DNA of 64,000 nucleotides from Mediterranea massiliensis (GCA_015060685.1 SUXZ01000009.1:44853-108852), one strand, 5' to 3'; counted from the stretch's first letter, positions 26,013 through 35,480 are shown. Program-made: numbers and translations. The notes: generated from the letters alone by a model not told the origin.

Positions 26013-28349
26013 ATGCAAAAGAATCTGGTTATCGTAGAGTCTCCCGCAAAAGCAAAGACCATTGAGAAGTTCCTTGGCAAAGAGTATAAAGTACTATCAA
26101 GCTATGGTCATATTCGCGATTTAAAGAAGAAAGAGTTCAGTTTGGACGTTAAAGACGATTTCAAACCCAACTATGAAATCCCTACCGACAAGAAGAAGTT
26201 AGTTGCAGAACTGAAAGAAGAAGCAACAAAGGCCGAAATGGTTTGGCTCGCTTCCGATGAGGACCGCGAAGGAGAGGCTATTGCATGGCATCTATACGAA
26301 GTGCTGAAGCTAAAGCCAGAAAATACCAAGCGCATCGTATTCCACGAAATCACCAAACAAGCCATACTGAAGGCCATCGAACAACCCAGAGACATCGACT
26401 TGAACCTGGTTAATGCCCAGCAAGCACGTCGTGTACTCGACCGCATCGTAGGTTTCGAACTCTCTCCGGTGTTGTGGCGCAAAGTTAAGCCGGCTCTCTC
26501 TGCCGGACGTGTGCAATCGGTGGCTGTGCGTTTGATTGTAGAACGCGAACGCGAGATACAAGCCTTCCAAAGCGAAGCATCCTATAAGGTATCTGCACTT
26601 TTCCAAGTACCCGATGCAGAGGGTAAGAAGAGCGAGTTGAAAGCCGATTTGGGCCGTCGATTCAAAACCAAAGAAGAGGCAAAGCAATTCCTGGAAGCAT
26701 GTCAAACGGCTACTTTCTCCATCAGCGACATCACTACCCGTCCGCTGAAGAAGTTCCCTGCCGCACCTTTTACAACATCTACTTTGCAACAGGAAGCCGC
26801 CCGTAAACTTGGCTTTACCGTTGCGCAAACCATGATGATAGCCCAACGTTTGTACGAATCGGGAAAGATTACATACATGCGTACCGACTCGGTAAACCTC
26901 TCTTCGCTTGCCATCAACACCAGCAAGGAGGTCATTGCCGAACTGATGGGCGAGAACTACGTACATCCGCGAAACTATGCCACCAAATCCAAAGGTGCAC
27001 AAGAGGCGCACGAAGCTATCCGCCCTACCTACATGTCGAATGCCAAGATAGAGGGCTCGGCACAAGAAAAGCGTTTGTACGACCTGATTTGGAAACGTAC
27101 CATTGCCTCTCAAATGGCCGAAGCCGAAGTGGAAAAGACCACTGTAACCATCGCCATCTCCGGTTTGCAAGACACCTTCTCGGCCGTTGGCGAAGTGGTG
27201 AAGTTCGATGGTTTCTTGCGTGTTTATCGCGAGTCGTACGACGAAGATCTGGAGCAGGAAGACGAAACACGCATGCTTCCTCCCTTGTCTGTCGGACAGG
27301 AACTTCAAAGCAATGAGCTATCGGCTACCCAACGTTTCACCCAACGTCCGCTTCGCTATACCGAAGCCAACCTTGTACACAAGTTGGAAGAGTTGGGCAT
27401 TGGCCGCCCATCTACCTATGCGCCAACCATCTCTACCATCCAACAACGAGAATATGTAGTGAAAGGCGACAAGGAGGGCGAAGAACGCAACTACATCGTC
27501 ATCACACTTAAGAACGATAAGATAACCGAAAGTACCCGTACCGAAATGGTGGGTACAGAGAAATCGAAGTTATTGCCTACTGATACCGGTATCGTGGTAA
27601 ACGATTTCTTGATAGAATACTTCCCAAGTATCCTCGACTACAACTTTACCGCCAACGTGGAAAAGCAGTTCGACGAGATTGCCGAAGGAAACGAACAATG
27701 GACAAGCACCTTGAAAGAGTTCTACGATGATTTCCATCCAATGGTAGAAAACACACTCTCTATCAAGAACGAGTTCAAGGCAGGCGAACGTATGTTGGGC
27801 ATCGACCCTACAAGTGGCAAACCGGTATCCGTAAAGATTGGTCGTTTCGGTCCTGTAGCACAAATCGGCAAGGCCGAAGACGAAGAGAAACCTCGTTTCG
27901 CACAACTCAAAAAGGAGATGTCCATCGAAACCGTTACGTTGGACGAGGTGCTCGAACTCTTCAAACTGCCTCGTGAGTTAGGCGAATACGAAGGTAGCAG
28001 CATCACCATCGGAGCCGGTCGTTTCGGCCCCTACATCTACCACAACAAGGCTTATACCTCCATGCCCAAGGATATGGATCCACTCACCATCACCTTGGAA
28101 GAGGCCATTAAACTGATTCAAGAGAAGAAGGCTGCCGAAGCACAACGCCACATCAAGCAGTTTGCCAAAGAGCCCGAACTGGAAATTATGAACGGCCGTT
28201 ACGGCCCATACATTGCCTACAAGGGAAGCAACTACAAAATCCCCAAAGACATTGTTCCACAAGACCTCACCTTAGAAGCTTGTCTCCAGCTAATCAAACT
28301 ACAAACAGAAAAAGGTAGTACAACAAAAGGTCGTCGGGCAAAGAAATAA
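26013..28349 (+). CDS. topA: DNA topoisomerase I
   Basis: The 778-residue type IA topoisomerase relaxes negative supercoils. It opens with the Toprim domain (NLVIVESPAKAKTIEKFLG; acidic DEDREGEAIAWH), and the catalytic Tyr288 is in KITYMRTDSVNLS. The C-terminal part carries three copies of a glycine-rich topoisomerase repeat (GRFGPVAQIG, GRFGPYIYHN, GRYGPYIAYKG) in place of the Cys4 zinc fingers of the E. coli enzyme. It ends in a Lys/Arg-rich tail. The start follows the -7 box by 42 bases, and a bidirectional terminator separates it from convergent ispG. Confidence 0.97.
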   Translation: MQKNLVIVESPAKAKTIEKFLGKEYKVLSSYGHIRDLKKKEFSLDVKDDFKPNYEIPTDKKKLVAELKEEATKAEMVWLASDEDREGEAIAWHLYEVLKLKPENTKRIVFHEITKQAILKAIEQPRDIDLNLVNAQQARRVLDRIVGFELSPVLWRKVKPALSAGRVQSVAVRLIVEREREIQAFQSEASYKVSALFQVPDAEGKKSELKADLGRRFKTKEEAKQFLEACQTATFSISDITTRPLKKFPAAPFTTSTLQQEAARKLGFTVAQTMMIAQRLYESGKITYMRTDSVNLSSLAINTSKEVIAELMGENYVHPRNYATKSKGAQEAHEAIRPTYMSNAKIEGSAQEKRLYDLIWKRTIASQMAEAEVEKTTVTIAISGLQDTFSAVGEVVKFDGFLRVYRESYDEDLEQEDETRMLPPLSVGQELQSNELSATQRFTQRPLRYTEANLVHKLEELGIGRPSTYAPTISTIQQREYVVKGDKEGEERNYIVITLKNDKITESTRTEMVGTEKSKLLPTDTGIVVNDFLIEYFPSILDYNFTANVEKQFDEIAEGNEQWTSTLKEFYDDFHPMVENTLSIKNEFKAGERMLGIDPTSGKPVSVKIGRFGPVAQIGKAEDEEKPRFAQLKKEMSIETVTLDEVLELFKLPRELGEYEGSSITIGAGRFGPYIYHNKAYTSMPKDMDPLTITLEEAIKLIQEKKAAEAQRHIKQFAKEPELEIMNGRYGPYIAYKGSNYKIPKDIVPQDLTLEACLQLIKLQTEKGSTTKGRRAKK

Positions 28350-28370
28350 GATTTTTACCCATACGTTACA

Positions 28371-28407
28371 AAAAAAGTGAGTCAAATTAAATTTGACTCA
28401 CTTTTTT
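28371..28407. terminator. Bidirectional terminator between topA and ispG
   Basis: A perfect 17-bp stem, AAAAAAGTGAGTCAAAT with its complement, surrounds a TAA loop. T runs lie at the end on either strand. Confidence 0.92.
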
Positions 28408-28408
28408 G

Positions 28409-30241
28409 TTATTGCTCTTTCCAATCACCGTTGGCTTTTATCAGTTCGATAAGTTTATCTACTGCCTCAGCTTCGGGAATGTTCTTTTCGATACACTCCT
28501 TCTGTTTGTAAAGGCTGATTTTTCCTCGACCTGCACCTACATAGCCGTAATCGGCATCGGCCATCTCGCCGGGACCATTGACAATGCATCCCATGATACC
28601 AATCTTCAAGCCCTTCAAGTGAGAGGTTGCCTGCTTGATGCGGGCAATGGTCTCTTCAAGGTTATAGAGTGTGCGGCCGCATCCGGGACAAGAGATATAC
28701 TCGGTTTTGCTGGTGCGCAAACGACCGGCTTGCAAGATGCCGAAAGGCAGCTCAGCCCCATTGTGCCCACACATATTATATATAAGGAGACCATCTACCA
28801 AGCCATCGAACACCAACGCACCCATGTCGGCAGCAGCCTTCAACTGGAGGTCTTCCAATTGTGGCTCGTTGTAGTGTTGGAAGAAGATAACCGGATTCTG
28901 TAACCCTTCGCACATCAGTTGGTGAACCAATGCACGATGCTCGCCCAAACGGTTAGGATGGTTGCTTTGGCTAACCAGCACCACTTCGGGATGGTACTTC
29001 AAGCAAGCCAACACTTCGTCGTTCAAGCCCATATAAGTAGTAAAGAGGAACTTCAGTTCGCTACTGCATCCCGACATAAAGGGCAATTGGTCGGCCTTGA
29101 AGGCAGGCCAGGAATTGGGCTGTCCCTCCCAACAATCCGCATCGAGGATGTATTGCACACCGTCCTGCGGATGGGTAGGCAATGCACGACCAACATAGAC
29201 ATAGTCGGGAATGAAAGGAGCCTGATAGGTAACATCACCCTCCAACTGGGCCGTGATAACTACCGGCAACTGTCCGCCACCAATGTTGCGCACGGCACGA
29301 GTGGCCCGACGCTCGGGATGGGTGTAATTGAATGATGGAGCGACCGCACCGGGGATGTAAGGATGATTGGCTCTATCGGCCACATAATCCACCAACTTGC
29401 GTGCTACGGGAATCTCGGCTTCGGGAGCCTCGCTCAACGACACACGGATGGTATCGCCCAATCCATCGGCAAGCAATGCGCCAATACCTAAAGCCGACTT
29501 GATACGGCCATCTTCACCATCGCCAGCCTCGGTCACACCCAAGTGCAACGGGAAGTGCATGCCTTCTTTCTCCATCACTTCGGCCAGCAAGCGGATGGTC
29601 TTCACCATCACCACCGTGTTCGATGCTTTGATTGAGATGACCACATCCATGAACTGTTCGGCCACACAGATGCGTAGGAACTCCATGCACGATTCCACCA
29701 TGCCCTCGGGCGTATCGCCATAACGCGACATGATGCGGTCGGACAACGAACCATGATTCACACCGATGCGAACAGCCGTGTGATTCTCCTTACAGATGTT
29801 CAGAAAGGGCACAAGGCGATTGCGGATTTTCTCCAACTCGGCAGCATACTCCTCATCGGTATATTCCAACTGCTTGAAGGTGCGTGCCGAATCAACATAG
29901 TTGCCGGGATTGATGCGTACCTTTTCAGCATATTGTGCCGCAACATCGGCCACATTGGGATTGAAATGCACATCGGCCACCAAGGGTGTCAAGTATCCCG
30001 CACTACGCAAGCCAACGTTGATGTTCATCAAGTTCTCGGCTTCACGCACACCTTGAGTAGTGAGTCGCACATACTCGCCACCGGCATCAATAATCCGTTT
30101 GGCCTGCTCCACACACGCCTCGGTATCTTGTGTAGCGGTATTGGTCATGCTCTGGATGCGGATGGGATTGTTGCCACCCAATGGAGTGGCACCGACATTC
30201 ACTTCCGAACTTTCGCGACGGCTATAATTGAACAAATCCAT
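28409..30241 (-). CDS. ispG: 4-hydroxy-3-methylbut-2-enyl diphosphate synthase (large form)
   Basis: The 610-residue IspG/GcpE catalyses the reductive ring opening of methylerythritol cyclodiphosphate in the non-mevalonate isoprenoid pathway, using a [4Fe-4S] cluster. The TIM-barrel N-terminus has GGNNPIRIQSMTNT. The cluster ligands are in CPGCGRTLYNLEE and GCIVNGPGEM near the C-terminus. It carries the central insertion found in Bacteroidetes, Chlamydiae and plants, hence 610 residues rather than about 370. Its start is 2 bases from the purE stop, so it is the last gene of a minus-strand run. Confidence 0.96.
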   Translation of the reverse strand: MDLFNYSRRESSEVNVGATPLGGNNPIRIQSMTNTATQDTEACVEQAKRIIDAGGEYVRLTTQGVREAENLMNINVGLRSAGYLTPLVADVHFNPNVADVAAQYAEKVRINPGNYVDSARTFKQLEYTDEEYAAELEKIRNRLVPFLNICKENHTAVRIGVNHGSLSDRIMSRYGDTPEGMVESCMEFLRICVAEQFMDVVISIKASNTVVMVKTIRLLAEVMEKEGMHFPLHLGVTEAGDGEDGRIKSALGIGALLADGLGDTIRVSLSEAPEAEIPVARKLVDYVADRANHPYIPGAVAPSFNYTHPERRATRAVRNIGGGQLPVVITAQLEGDVTYQAPFIPDYVYVGRALPTHPQDGVQYILDADCWEGQPNSWPAFKADQLPFMSGCSSELKFLFTTYMGLNDEVLACLKYHPEVVLVSQSNHPNRLGEHRALVHQLMCEGLQNPVIFFQHYNEPQLEDLQLKAAADMGALVFDGLVDGLLIYNMCGHNGAELPFGILQAGRLRTSKTEYISCPGCGRTLYNLEETIARIKQATSHLKGLKIGIMGCIVNGPGEMADADYGYVGAGRGKISLYKQKECIEKNIPEAEAVDKLIELIKANGDWKEQ

Positions 30242-30242
30242 A

Positions 30243-30749
30243 TCAGCACTTATATTCGTACTTTACCTCTTTTAAATCTTCGTTGGCCTTTTCGATCTTC
30301 TTTTTCAATCCTTGCTTGTAACTTGCCAACGCTTCGGCCAATTGCTTGTCGCTCAAAGCCAACATCTGAATGGCCAAGATAGCAGCATTCATGGCACCAT
30401 TGATGGCTACAGTAGCTACGGGTATGCCCGGAGGCATTTGAATGATGGAGTAGAGAGCATCCACACCATCGAGCACAGAACCTTTGATGGGCACGCCAAT
30501 CACCGGAAGGGTAGTATTGGCAGCAATAACACCAGGCAATGCAGCAGCCATACCGGCAGCAGCAATAATCACTTTGATTCCACGTGCTTGCGCACCTTTG
30601 GCAAACTGTTCCACGGCTTCGGGAGTACGATGTGCCGAGAGTGCATTGATTTCGAACGGCACGTGCATGTCGTTCAGCAATTGGGCGGCCTTTTCCATTA
30701 CCGGAAGGTCGGAAGTGCTACCCATGATGATACTTACAATTGGAGACAT
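30243..30749 (-). CDS. purE: N5-carboxyaminoimidazole ribonucleotide mutase
   Basis: The 168-residue class I PurE converts N5-CAIR to CAIR in purine synthesis. It has the IMGSTSDLPVMEKAA phosphate-binding loop at the N-terminus, SAHRTPE (catalytic His) near residue 41, and AAGMAAALPGVIAA. A 20-residue Lys-rich tail follows the core. It is 2 bases upstream of ispG; the pairing is not functional in any obvious way. No purK is in the window. Confidence 0.96.
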   Translation of the reverse strand: MSPIVSIIMGSTSDLPVMEKAAQLLNDMHVPFEINALSAHRTPEAVEQFAKGAQARGIKVIIAAAGMAAALPGVIAANTTLPVIGVPIKGSVLDGVDALYSIIQMPPGIPVATVAINGAMNAAILAIQMLALSDKQLAEALASYKQGLKKKIEKANEDLKEVKYEYKC

Positions 30750-30760
30750 TTATTAATTTG

Positions 30761-30858
30761 AGAATTAAAAATTAAAAGTTGAAAATTAAAGTTATTTTAT
30801 CGGTTAGTGATTAGTGATTAACCATTTCTGCAAACCACTAATCACTAATCGTTAATCA
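30761..30858. repeat. AATTAAAA and GTGATTAGTGATTA spacer repeats
   Basis: The gap between gcvH and purE holds AATTAAAAATTAAAAG words and then GTTAGTGATTAGTGATTAAC facing CACTAATCACTAATCGTTAA, which can pair as a long imperfect hairpin. This could act as a weak terminator or RNA-processing site within the operon. Confidence 0.6.
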
Positions 30859-31236
30859 CTATTCAATCACTGCCTTATACCCTTCGGCATCGAGCAGTGC
30901 ATCATAGTCGGCATCGGCAGCAGGTTTAATCTTAATAAGCCAACCTTCGCCATAAGGGTCGGTATTCACCAACTCCGGTTGATCGGCCAACGCTTCGTTT
31001 TGTTCCAACACTTCGCCTGCAACGGGCAAGAAGAGGTCTGATACGGTTTTTACCACCTCGATGGTACCAAACACATCACCGGCATTCAATGTTTCGCCTT
31101 CGGTTTGGATGTCAACGAATACAATATCGCCCAATTGTGCTTGTGCATAATCGGTAATACCAACATAGGCAATGTCACCTTCCACGCGAATCCATTCGTG
31201 TTCGCTTGTGTACTTCAAATTAGTAGGAACGTTCAT
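30859..31236 (-). CDS. gcvH: Glycine cleavage system H protein
   Basis: The 125-residue lipoyl carrier shuttles the aminomethyl group between the P, T and L proteins of glycine cleavage. It has the opening YTSEHEWIRVEGD, GDIVFVDIQTEGETLNAGD, and the lipoylated Lys in VVKTVSDLFLP near residue 64. Genes for the P and T proteins are not in the window. It lies 18 bases downstream of the PAP2-like gene. Confidence 0.96.
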   Translation of the reverse strand: MNVPTNLKYTSEHEWIRVEGDIAYVGITDYAQAQLGDIVFVDIQTEGETLNAGDVFGTIEVVKTVSDLFLPVAGEVLEQNEALADQPELVNTDPYGEGWLIKIKPAADADYDALLDAEGYKAVIE

Positions 31237-31254
31237 AATTATAAGTTTTTATGG

Positions 31255-31932
31255 TTAATAGATATGTAATAAATGTTGTAAAATCAAACTACTTAGCGGA
31301 TTCAGCATGAACCATGCCGAAGCATATCCGATGGCAAAGCCAACAAATACCTGCATGTTCGTGTGTCCACCTGCCACAATGCGTGCCGTACCCAGCAAAC
31401 CGGCCAACAGCACAACAAAACACAAGGCCCATACAGGATTATATCCCAACAGCACACCATACATCACCAATGCACCAATTACACCGCCGATGGCTGCCAT
31501 GCGTATGCTGACCTGCCACCAGATGCGTATAATGAAACAAAGCACCATAATGAGCAGAGAAGCCAACAGAGCTGCCGTAAGGTACCAAGGCATGCCCAAT
31601 CGAATCATCAGCACCGTGCAGGTGATGTATGAAAAGAGGTAAATAAATGATTGCGACCAGTCGCTTTTCCGTTCGGTAGTTGCTTCCGCCTTATCCTTGT
31701 CGAACAGACGCGATGCCAAAGCAAACAGTTCGGGCAGCACCCAAGTGAAACAGGCCACTATGCCCACCACCATCAGCTTATAGCCCAAGGGCATGATGCG
31801 CAGGTAACTGCAAGTAAAGATGCAGATAAATACGACTGCCGGCATAGCCGATGGTATCATCAGTTTCGATAGCCATTGGGAAAGCGTATATAGCCACGAC
31901 CGCGTTGGGGTGTTGGTTGAAATTTCTTCCAT
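31255..31932 (-). CDS. PAP2-superfamily-like membrane protein
   Basis: The 225-residue protein has six hydrophobic segments and the overall pattern of type 2 phosphatidic acid phosphatases. The third motif is recognisable as GTARIVAGGHTNMQVFVG (Arg184, His190). In the second motif, where relatives have a SxH catalytic acid, this copy reads SIRMAAIGG with Arg144, and the Asp of motif 3 is Gln194. Catalysis may therefore be lost or altered, though the alignment is by eye. The ATG is 3 bases from the rpoN stop; it belongs to the rpoN run. It may act on lipid phosphates in the inner membrane. Confidence 0.7.
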   Translation of the reverse strand: MEEISTNTPTRSWLYTLSQWLSKLMIPSAMPAVVFICIFTCSYLRIMPLGYKLMVVGIVACFTWVLPELFALASRLFDKDKAEATTERKSDWSQSFIYLFSYITCTVLMIRLGMPWYLTAALLASLLIMVLCFIIRIWWQVSIRMAAIGGVIGALVMYGVLLGYNPVWALCFVVLLAGLLGTARIVAGGHTNMQVFVGFAIGYASAWFMLNPLSSLILQHLLHIY

Positions 31933-31935
31933 CAG

Positions 31936-33396
31936 TTAGTTCTCCTTTCTTAATCTGGCCACAGGTATTCCCAACTGCTCACGATACTTGGCAATGGTTC
32001 GCCGTGCCATTTTAAATCCTTTTTGTTTTAGTTGTTCGCACAATTCGTCATCGGTAAATGGATTGTGCTTATCCTCCTCATCGACAACTTTTTGCAAGGC
32101 TTGTTCTATGGCAATAACGGAGACATCTCTCTTCTCGTCAAACGCCTCAACAAAGAAATCCTTCAACGCAAAAATGCCAAAGTTGGTTTGTGCATACTTA
32201 CCATTGCATACACGCGAAATGGTAGAAACATCCATCCCCAACTTCTTGGCCACATCCATTCTGGTCATGGGCTTAAGCAGTGCAAAATCTCCTTCAAGGA
32301 AGAAGGGGCGTTGCATCTTCACAATGGTTTCCATGGTTCTCATCATGGTTTGATGCCGCAATTCCAACGCACCGATAAACATATGAGCCGAAGATATTTT
32401 CTGCTTCAAGAATGAGGTAGCCTCTTGCGTATCCTTATCTGCCGACGATTGTTCCTTGCCCTCCTCCTCTTCCAACAGCTGCATATACTCTTTGTTCAGG
32501 TAGAGGCTTGGAATGTTTCGGTTATTGAGCGAAATCACTATCTCTTCATCGTCCAAGGTATCAATGATAAAGTCGGGCACAATCTGCTGATTGTTCCGGT
32601 CTATCGTCTCGCCCATCGAAGCACCCGGACGTGGATTCAATCGGCAAATCTCGTCGATGGCTTGTTGCACGAGTTCGGGGTTGGCATCAATACGCTGTTC
32701 GATGCGTTTCCACTGTTTGTTGGTGAAGTCCTTGTAATGCTCGGTCACAATGAGTTTCTCCAACTGCAACACTTCACTTTGAGGTGCAGTCCGTTGCCGA
32801 CGTGCTATCTGCAACAGCAAGCATTCCTGCAAGTTTCGTGCTCCTACCCCGGGAGGATCGAAATCCTGAATCACCTTCAGCGACTCGGTCAGTTCATCAA
32901 TGGTGGTAAAGATATCCATGTGCCACATCAGCTCGTCGCAGATGGTTGCCAGTTCCTTGCGCAACAAGCCGTCGTCATCGAGCGAACCAATCAAGTAACT
33001 GGCCAACTCGCGTTGGTGTTCGTTCAAGTTTCGTTCGTCAAGTTGTGCCTGTAGCATCTCGAAGAAAGAAGTAGCCTCCGAGAAAGGAATCTCCTCTATC
33101 TGCAGATAACGGCTTTTGGGTTGGTGGTTCAATTCATAGTCGGGCACATCATCTTCCGAACGATAGTCGGCTCTTACATCATCCACAGCCTGCTCGTTCT
33201 CAACGACATCCAATTCCGGTGACGACAGACCCACTTGCTCGTCCAATGCCGGATTTTCGTGCAGTTCGGCCTTCACACGGTCTTCCAACTCAACGACATT
33301 CAGTTCGAGGAGTCTTGCCGAAAGCACTTGGAATTGCGACATGGTTTGTGTCAATTCCTGATGCTGCACATTTGTTTGATTGGACTTTTTCGCCAT
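31936..33396 (-). CDS. rpoN: RNA polymerase sigma-54 factor
   Basis: The 486-residue sigma-54 binds -24/-12 promoters and needs AAA+ activators. Region I is Gln/Leu-rich (QTMSQFQVLSARLLELN). Region II is acidic, the core-binding part follows, a helix-turn-helix lies near TRMDVAKKLGMDVSTISRVCNGKYAQ, and the C-terminal RpoN box reads ARRTIAKYREQLGIP. I start it at ATG 33396 (MAKKSNQT) because the -7 box at 33416-33423 lies between it and a further-upstream GTG. It heads the run with PAP2-like, gcvH, purE and ispG. Confidence 0.97.
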   Translation of the reverse strand: MAKKSNQTNVQHQELTQTMSQFQVLSARLLELNVVELEDRVKAELHENPALDEQVGLSSPELDVVENEQAVDDVRADYRSEDDVPDYELNHQPKSRYLQIEEIPFSEATSFFEMLQAQLDERNLNEHQRELASYLIGSLDDDGLLRKELATICDELMWHMDIFTTIDELTESLKVIQDFDPPGVGARNLQECLLLQIARRQRTAPQSEVLQLEKLIVTEHYKDFTNKQWKRIEQRIDANPELVQQAIDEICRLNPRPGASMGETIDRNNQQIVPDFIIDTLDDEEIVISLNNRNIPSLYLNKEYMQLLEEEEGKEQSSADKDTQEATSFLKQKISSAHMFIGALELRHQTMMRTMETIVKMQRPFFLEGDFALLKPMTRMDVAKKLGMDVSTISRVCNGKYAQTNFGIFALKDFFVEAFDEKRDVSVIAIEQALQKVVDEEDKHNPFTDDELCEQLKQKGFKMARRTIAKYREQLGIPVARLRKEN

Positions 33397-33415
33397 ACAG
33401 ATACGTTTTATGTGG

Positions 33416-33423
33416 CAAAGATA
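33416..33423 (-). promoter_or_regulatory. -7 box TATCTTTG of rpoN
   Basis: On the minus strand TATCTTTG lies 19 bases upstream of the rpoN ATG. It is only 12 bases from the -7 box of pepP on the other strand. Confidence 0.7.
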
Positions 33424-33435
33424 ATTATTTTTCAC

Positions 33436-33443
33436 TATCTTTG
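33436..33443 (+). promoter_or_regulatory. -7 box TATCTTTG of pepP
   Basis: TATCTTTG lies 28 bases upstream of the ATG at 33472. Together with the rpoN box it forms two back-to-back promoters whose upstream elements must overlap. Confidence 0.7.
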
Positions 33444-33471
33444 CGCTATCAAGAAACTAAAACCTTACGAT

Positions 33472-34845
33472 ATGTTTGCAAAAGAGACTTATGTACAGCG
33501 AAGAGCTGTTTTGAAACAAACCATGGGATCGGGTTTGCTATTGTTCCTTGGCAACGACGACCAAGGCTTGAACTACGAAGACAATGCCTTTCGCTATCGG
33601 CAAGATTCCACCTTCCTCTACTATTTCGGTCTGTCGGCAGCCGGTTTATCGGCTATCATCGACATAGACAACAACCGCGAAATCATCTTTGGTGATGAAC
33701 TGACCATCGACCACATTGTGTGGATGGGTGTGCTACCCACTTTGCGCGACAATGCTTCGCTTGTAGGCATCAGTGATGTACGTCCATCGGCACAACTCAA
33801 GTCCTACTTACAACAAGCCCAACAAAGCAATCAGCCCATCCATTATTTGCCCACCTATCGTAGTGAGCACGTCTTGAAACTGCTCGATCTACTCGGATTG
33901 ATGCCCGCACAACAATCGGCATCGATACCCTTCATCCGTGCCATTGTTGCCCAACGCAACATCAAGACCGATGAAGAGATTGCCGAAATAGAAAAGGCTT
34001 GTAACGTAACAGCCGACATGCACTTAGCCGCCATGAAGTTTATCCGTCCCGGCATGTACGAATACGAAGTAGTGGCCGAAATGAACCGGGTGGCCCAAGC
34101 CAACAACTGCGAACTCAGTTTCCCTACCATTGCCACTATCAACGGACAGACATTGCACAACCACTACTACGGAAATCAGATTAAATCGGGCGACCTCTTC
34201 TTGATTGATGCCGGTGCCGAGTTGCCCAATGGCTATTGTGGCGACATGTCATCTACTATTCCCGCCGACAAGACCTTTACTCCACGCCAACGTGCCGTAT
34301 ACGAAATACAGAATGCCATGCACAAGGCATCGGTAGCAGCCTTACGCCCAGGCATCCCCTACATGGAAGTGTACGACCTATCTGCCAAGGTGATGGTAGA
34401 AGGTTTGAAAGAGTTGGGTTTGATGAAAGGAAACGCCGAAGATGCTGTTCGCGAAGGTGCTCATGCCCTATTCTATCCCCACGGATTGGGACACATGATG
34501 GGCCTTGATGTACACGACATGGAGAATCTTGGTGAGGTTTGGGTAGGCTATGACGGACAACCCAAAAGCACACAATTCGGTCGCCGGAGCCAACGACTGG
34601 CCATTCCGTTGCAGCCGGGATTTGTGCATACCGTCGAACCGGGAATCTACTTCATTCCCGAACTGATAGACTTGTGGCACGGACAAAAGAAGTTCACCGA
34701 GTTCATCAATTACGACAAGGTAGAGACCTATCGCAACTTCGGTGGCATCCGCAACGAAGAAGATTATTTGATTACCGAAACCGGTGCCCGTCGTTTGGGT
34801 AAGTACATCCCACTTACTCCCGACGAGGTTGAGGCTATCAGATAG
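33472..34845 (+). CDS. pepP: Xaa-Pro aminopeptidase (M24B)
   Basis: The 457-residue enzyme removes N-terminal residues preceding proline. The N-terminal creatinase-like domain (residues 1-170) is followed by the pita-bread metallopeptidase with metal ligands in LIDAGAELPNGYCGD, HGLGHMMGLDVHD, VEPGIYF and the C-terminal RNEEDYL region. No signal peptide, so cytoplasmic. The start at 33472 follows its -7 box; longer in-frame readings run through the rpoN coding region. Its 3' end overlaps the convergent NUDIX gene by 8 bases. Confidence 0.94.
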   Translation: MFAKETYVQRRAVLKQTMGSGLLLFLGNDDQGLNYEDNAFRYRQDSTFLYYFGLSAAGLSAIIDIDNNREIIFGDELTIDHIVWMGVLPTLRDNASLVGISDVRPSAQLKSYLQQAQQSNQPIHYLPTYRSEHVLKLLDLLGLMPAQQSASIPFIRAIVAQRNIKTDEEIAEIEKACNVTADMHLAAMKFIRPGMYEYEVVAEMNRVAQANNCELSFPTIATINGQTLHNHYYGNQIKSGDLFLIDAGAELPNGYCGDMSSTIPADKTFTPRQRAVYEIQNAMHKASVAALRPGIPYMEVYDLSAKVMVEGLKELGLMKGNAEDAVREGAHALFYPHGLGHMMGLDVHDMENLGEVWVGYDGQPKSTQFGRRSQRLAIPLQPGFVHTVEPGIYFIPELIDLWHGQKKFTEFINYDKVETYRNFGGIRNEEDYLITETGARRLGKYIPLTPDEVEAIR

Positions 34846-35362
34846 ACATCGATAAGAATTTAATCACTCCCCTACGGATAGAGTTGAGCCCGAATTCATC
34901 CGGGTTCACTCTGTCTAAGGGTATAAAGAATACTTCGGCCGCATCATCATTGGCCATTAATCCATCAAACCGCTCCACCTGGCAACGATAGAACAGGTCG
35001 AGTGTATGTACTTCAAAATCGGAATAGAGGTATCGGTTGGGCAAAGAAAAGAGATATTCTGTCCGGCAGACCTCCATACCCGTCTCCTCCTTCACTTCAC
35101 GAATCACCCCCTGTTCGCCCGTCTCGTCCATATCCAGGAATCCCCCTGGCAAATCCAACGTACCTTTAGCCGGTTCTTTAGCCCGCCTGCACACCAACAA
35201 TTCGTTCTTCTCGTTCACAATTACCGCCACTGTTGCTGCCGACGGATTGAAATAATAGGTAAAACCGCATTGGTTGCAATGCTTTGACTTTCCGTTGTGC
35301 GCCACAAACTCGTTGGAACCGCACTTCGGGCAATAACCGAATTGATGAAAGGGATGCTTCAT
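34838..35362 (-). CDS. NUDIX hydrolase with zinc ribbon
   Basis: The 174-residue protein opens with a zinc ribbon (CPKCGSNEF...HCNQCGF, four Cys) and then a NUDIX domain. The NUDIX box reads GGFLDMDETGEQGVIREVKEETG, written here in parts: GGFLDMDETGEQG then REVKEETG, with all acidic ligands. It resembles NudC-like or ADP-ribose-type pyrophosphatases with an added ribbon; substrate not predictable. It converges on pepP with an 8-base overlap, so antisense interference is possible. Confidence 0.9.
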   Translation of the reverse strand: MKHPFHQFGYCPKCGSNEFVAHNGKSKHCNQCGFTYYFNPSAATVAVIVNEKNELLVCRRAKEPAKGTLDLPGGFLDMDETGEQGVIREVKEETGMEVCRTEYLFSLPNRYLYSDFEVHTLDLFYRCQVERFDGLMANDDAAEVFFIPLDRVNPDEFGLNSIRRGVIKFLSMSI

Positions 35363-35400
35363 TAATTATTAGTGATTAGCGATTAGTGATAAGTGGTCAG

Positions 35401-35425
35401 TGTAGGGGCAGGGGGCGCCGCCCAT
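35401..35425. repeat. TGTAGGGG hairpin repeat copy
   Basis: TGTAGGGGC followed by GGGCGCCGCCC. It is a divergent member of the family found at 56043, 60892 and 63859 (TGTAGGGAC, then a stem, then GTCC). Confidence 0.55.
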
Positions 35426-35443
35426 TGTTAACCGGTATCATAA

Positions 35444-35479
35444 ACAAAAACGAGACCTACTCATCTGTAAGCCTCGTTT
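35444..35479 (-). terminator. Terminator of the tRNA-Asn pair
   Basis: On the minus strand AAACGAG pairs with CTCGTTT and is followed by a T run. It begins right after the second tRNA. Confidence 0.75.
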
Positions 35480-35480
35480 G

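Noticed and set aside
33235..33471. Upstream extension of pepP
   Set aside because: It runs antisense through the 5' end of rpoN and precedes the promoter.
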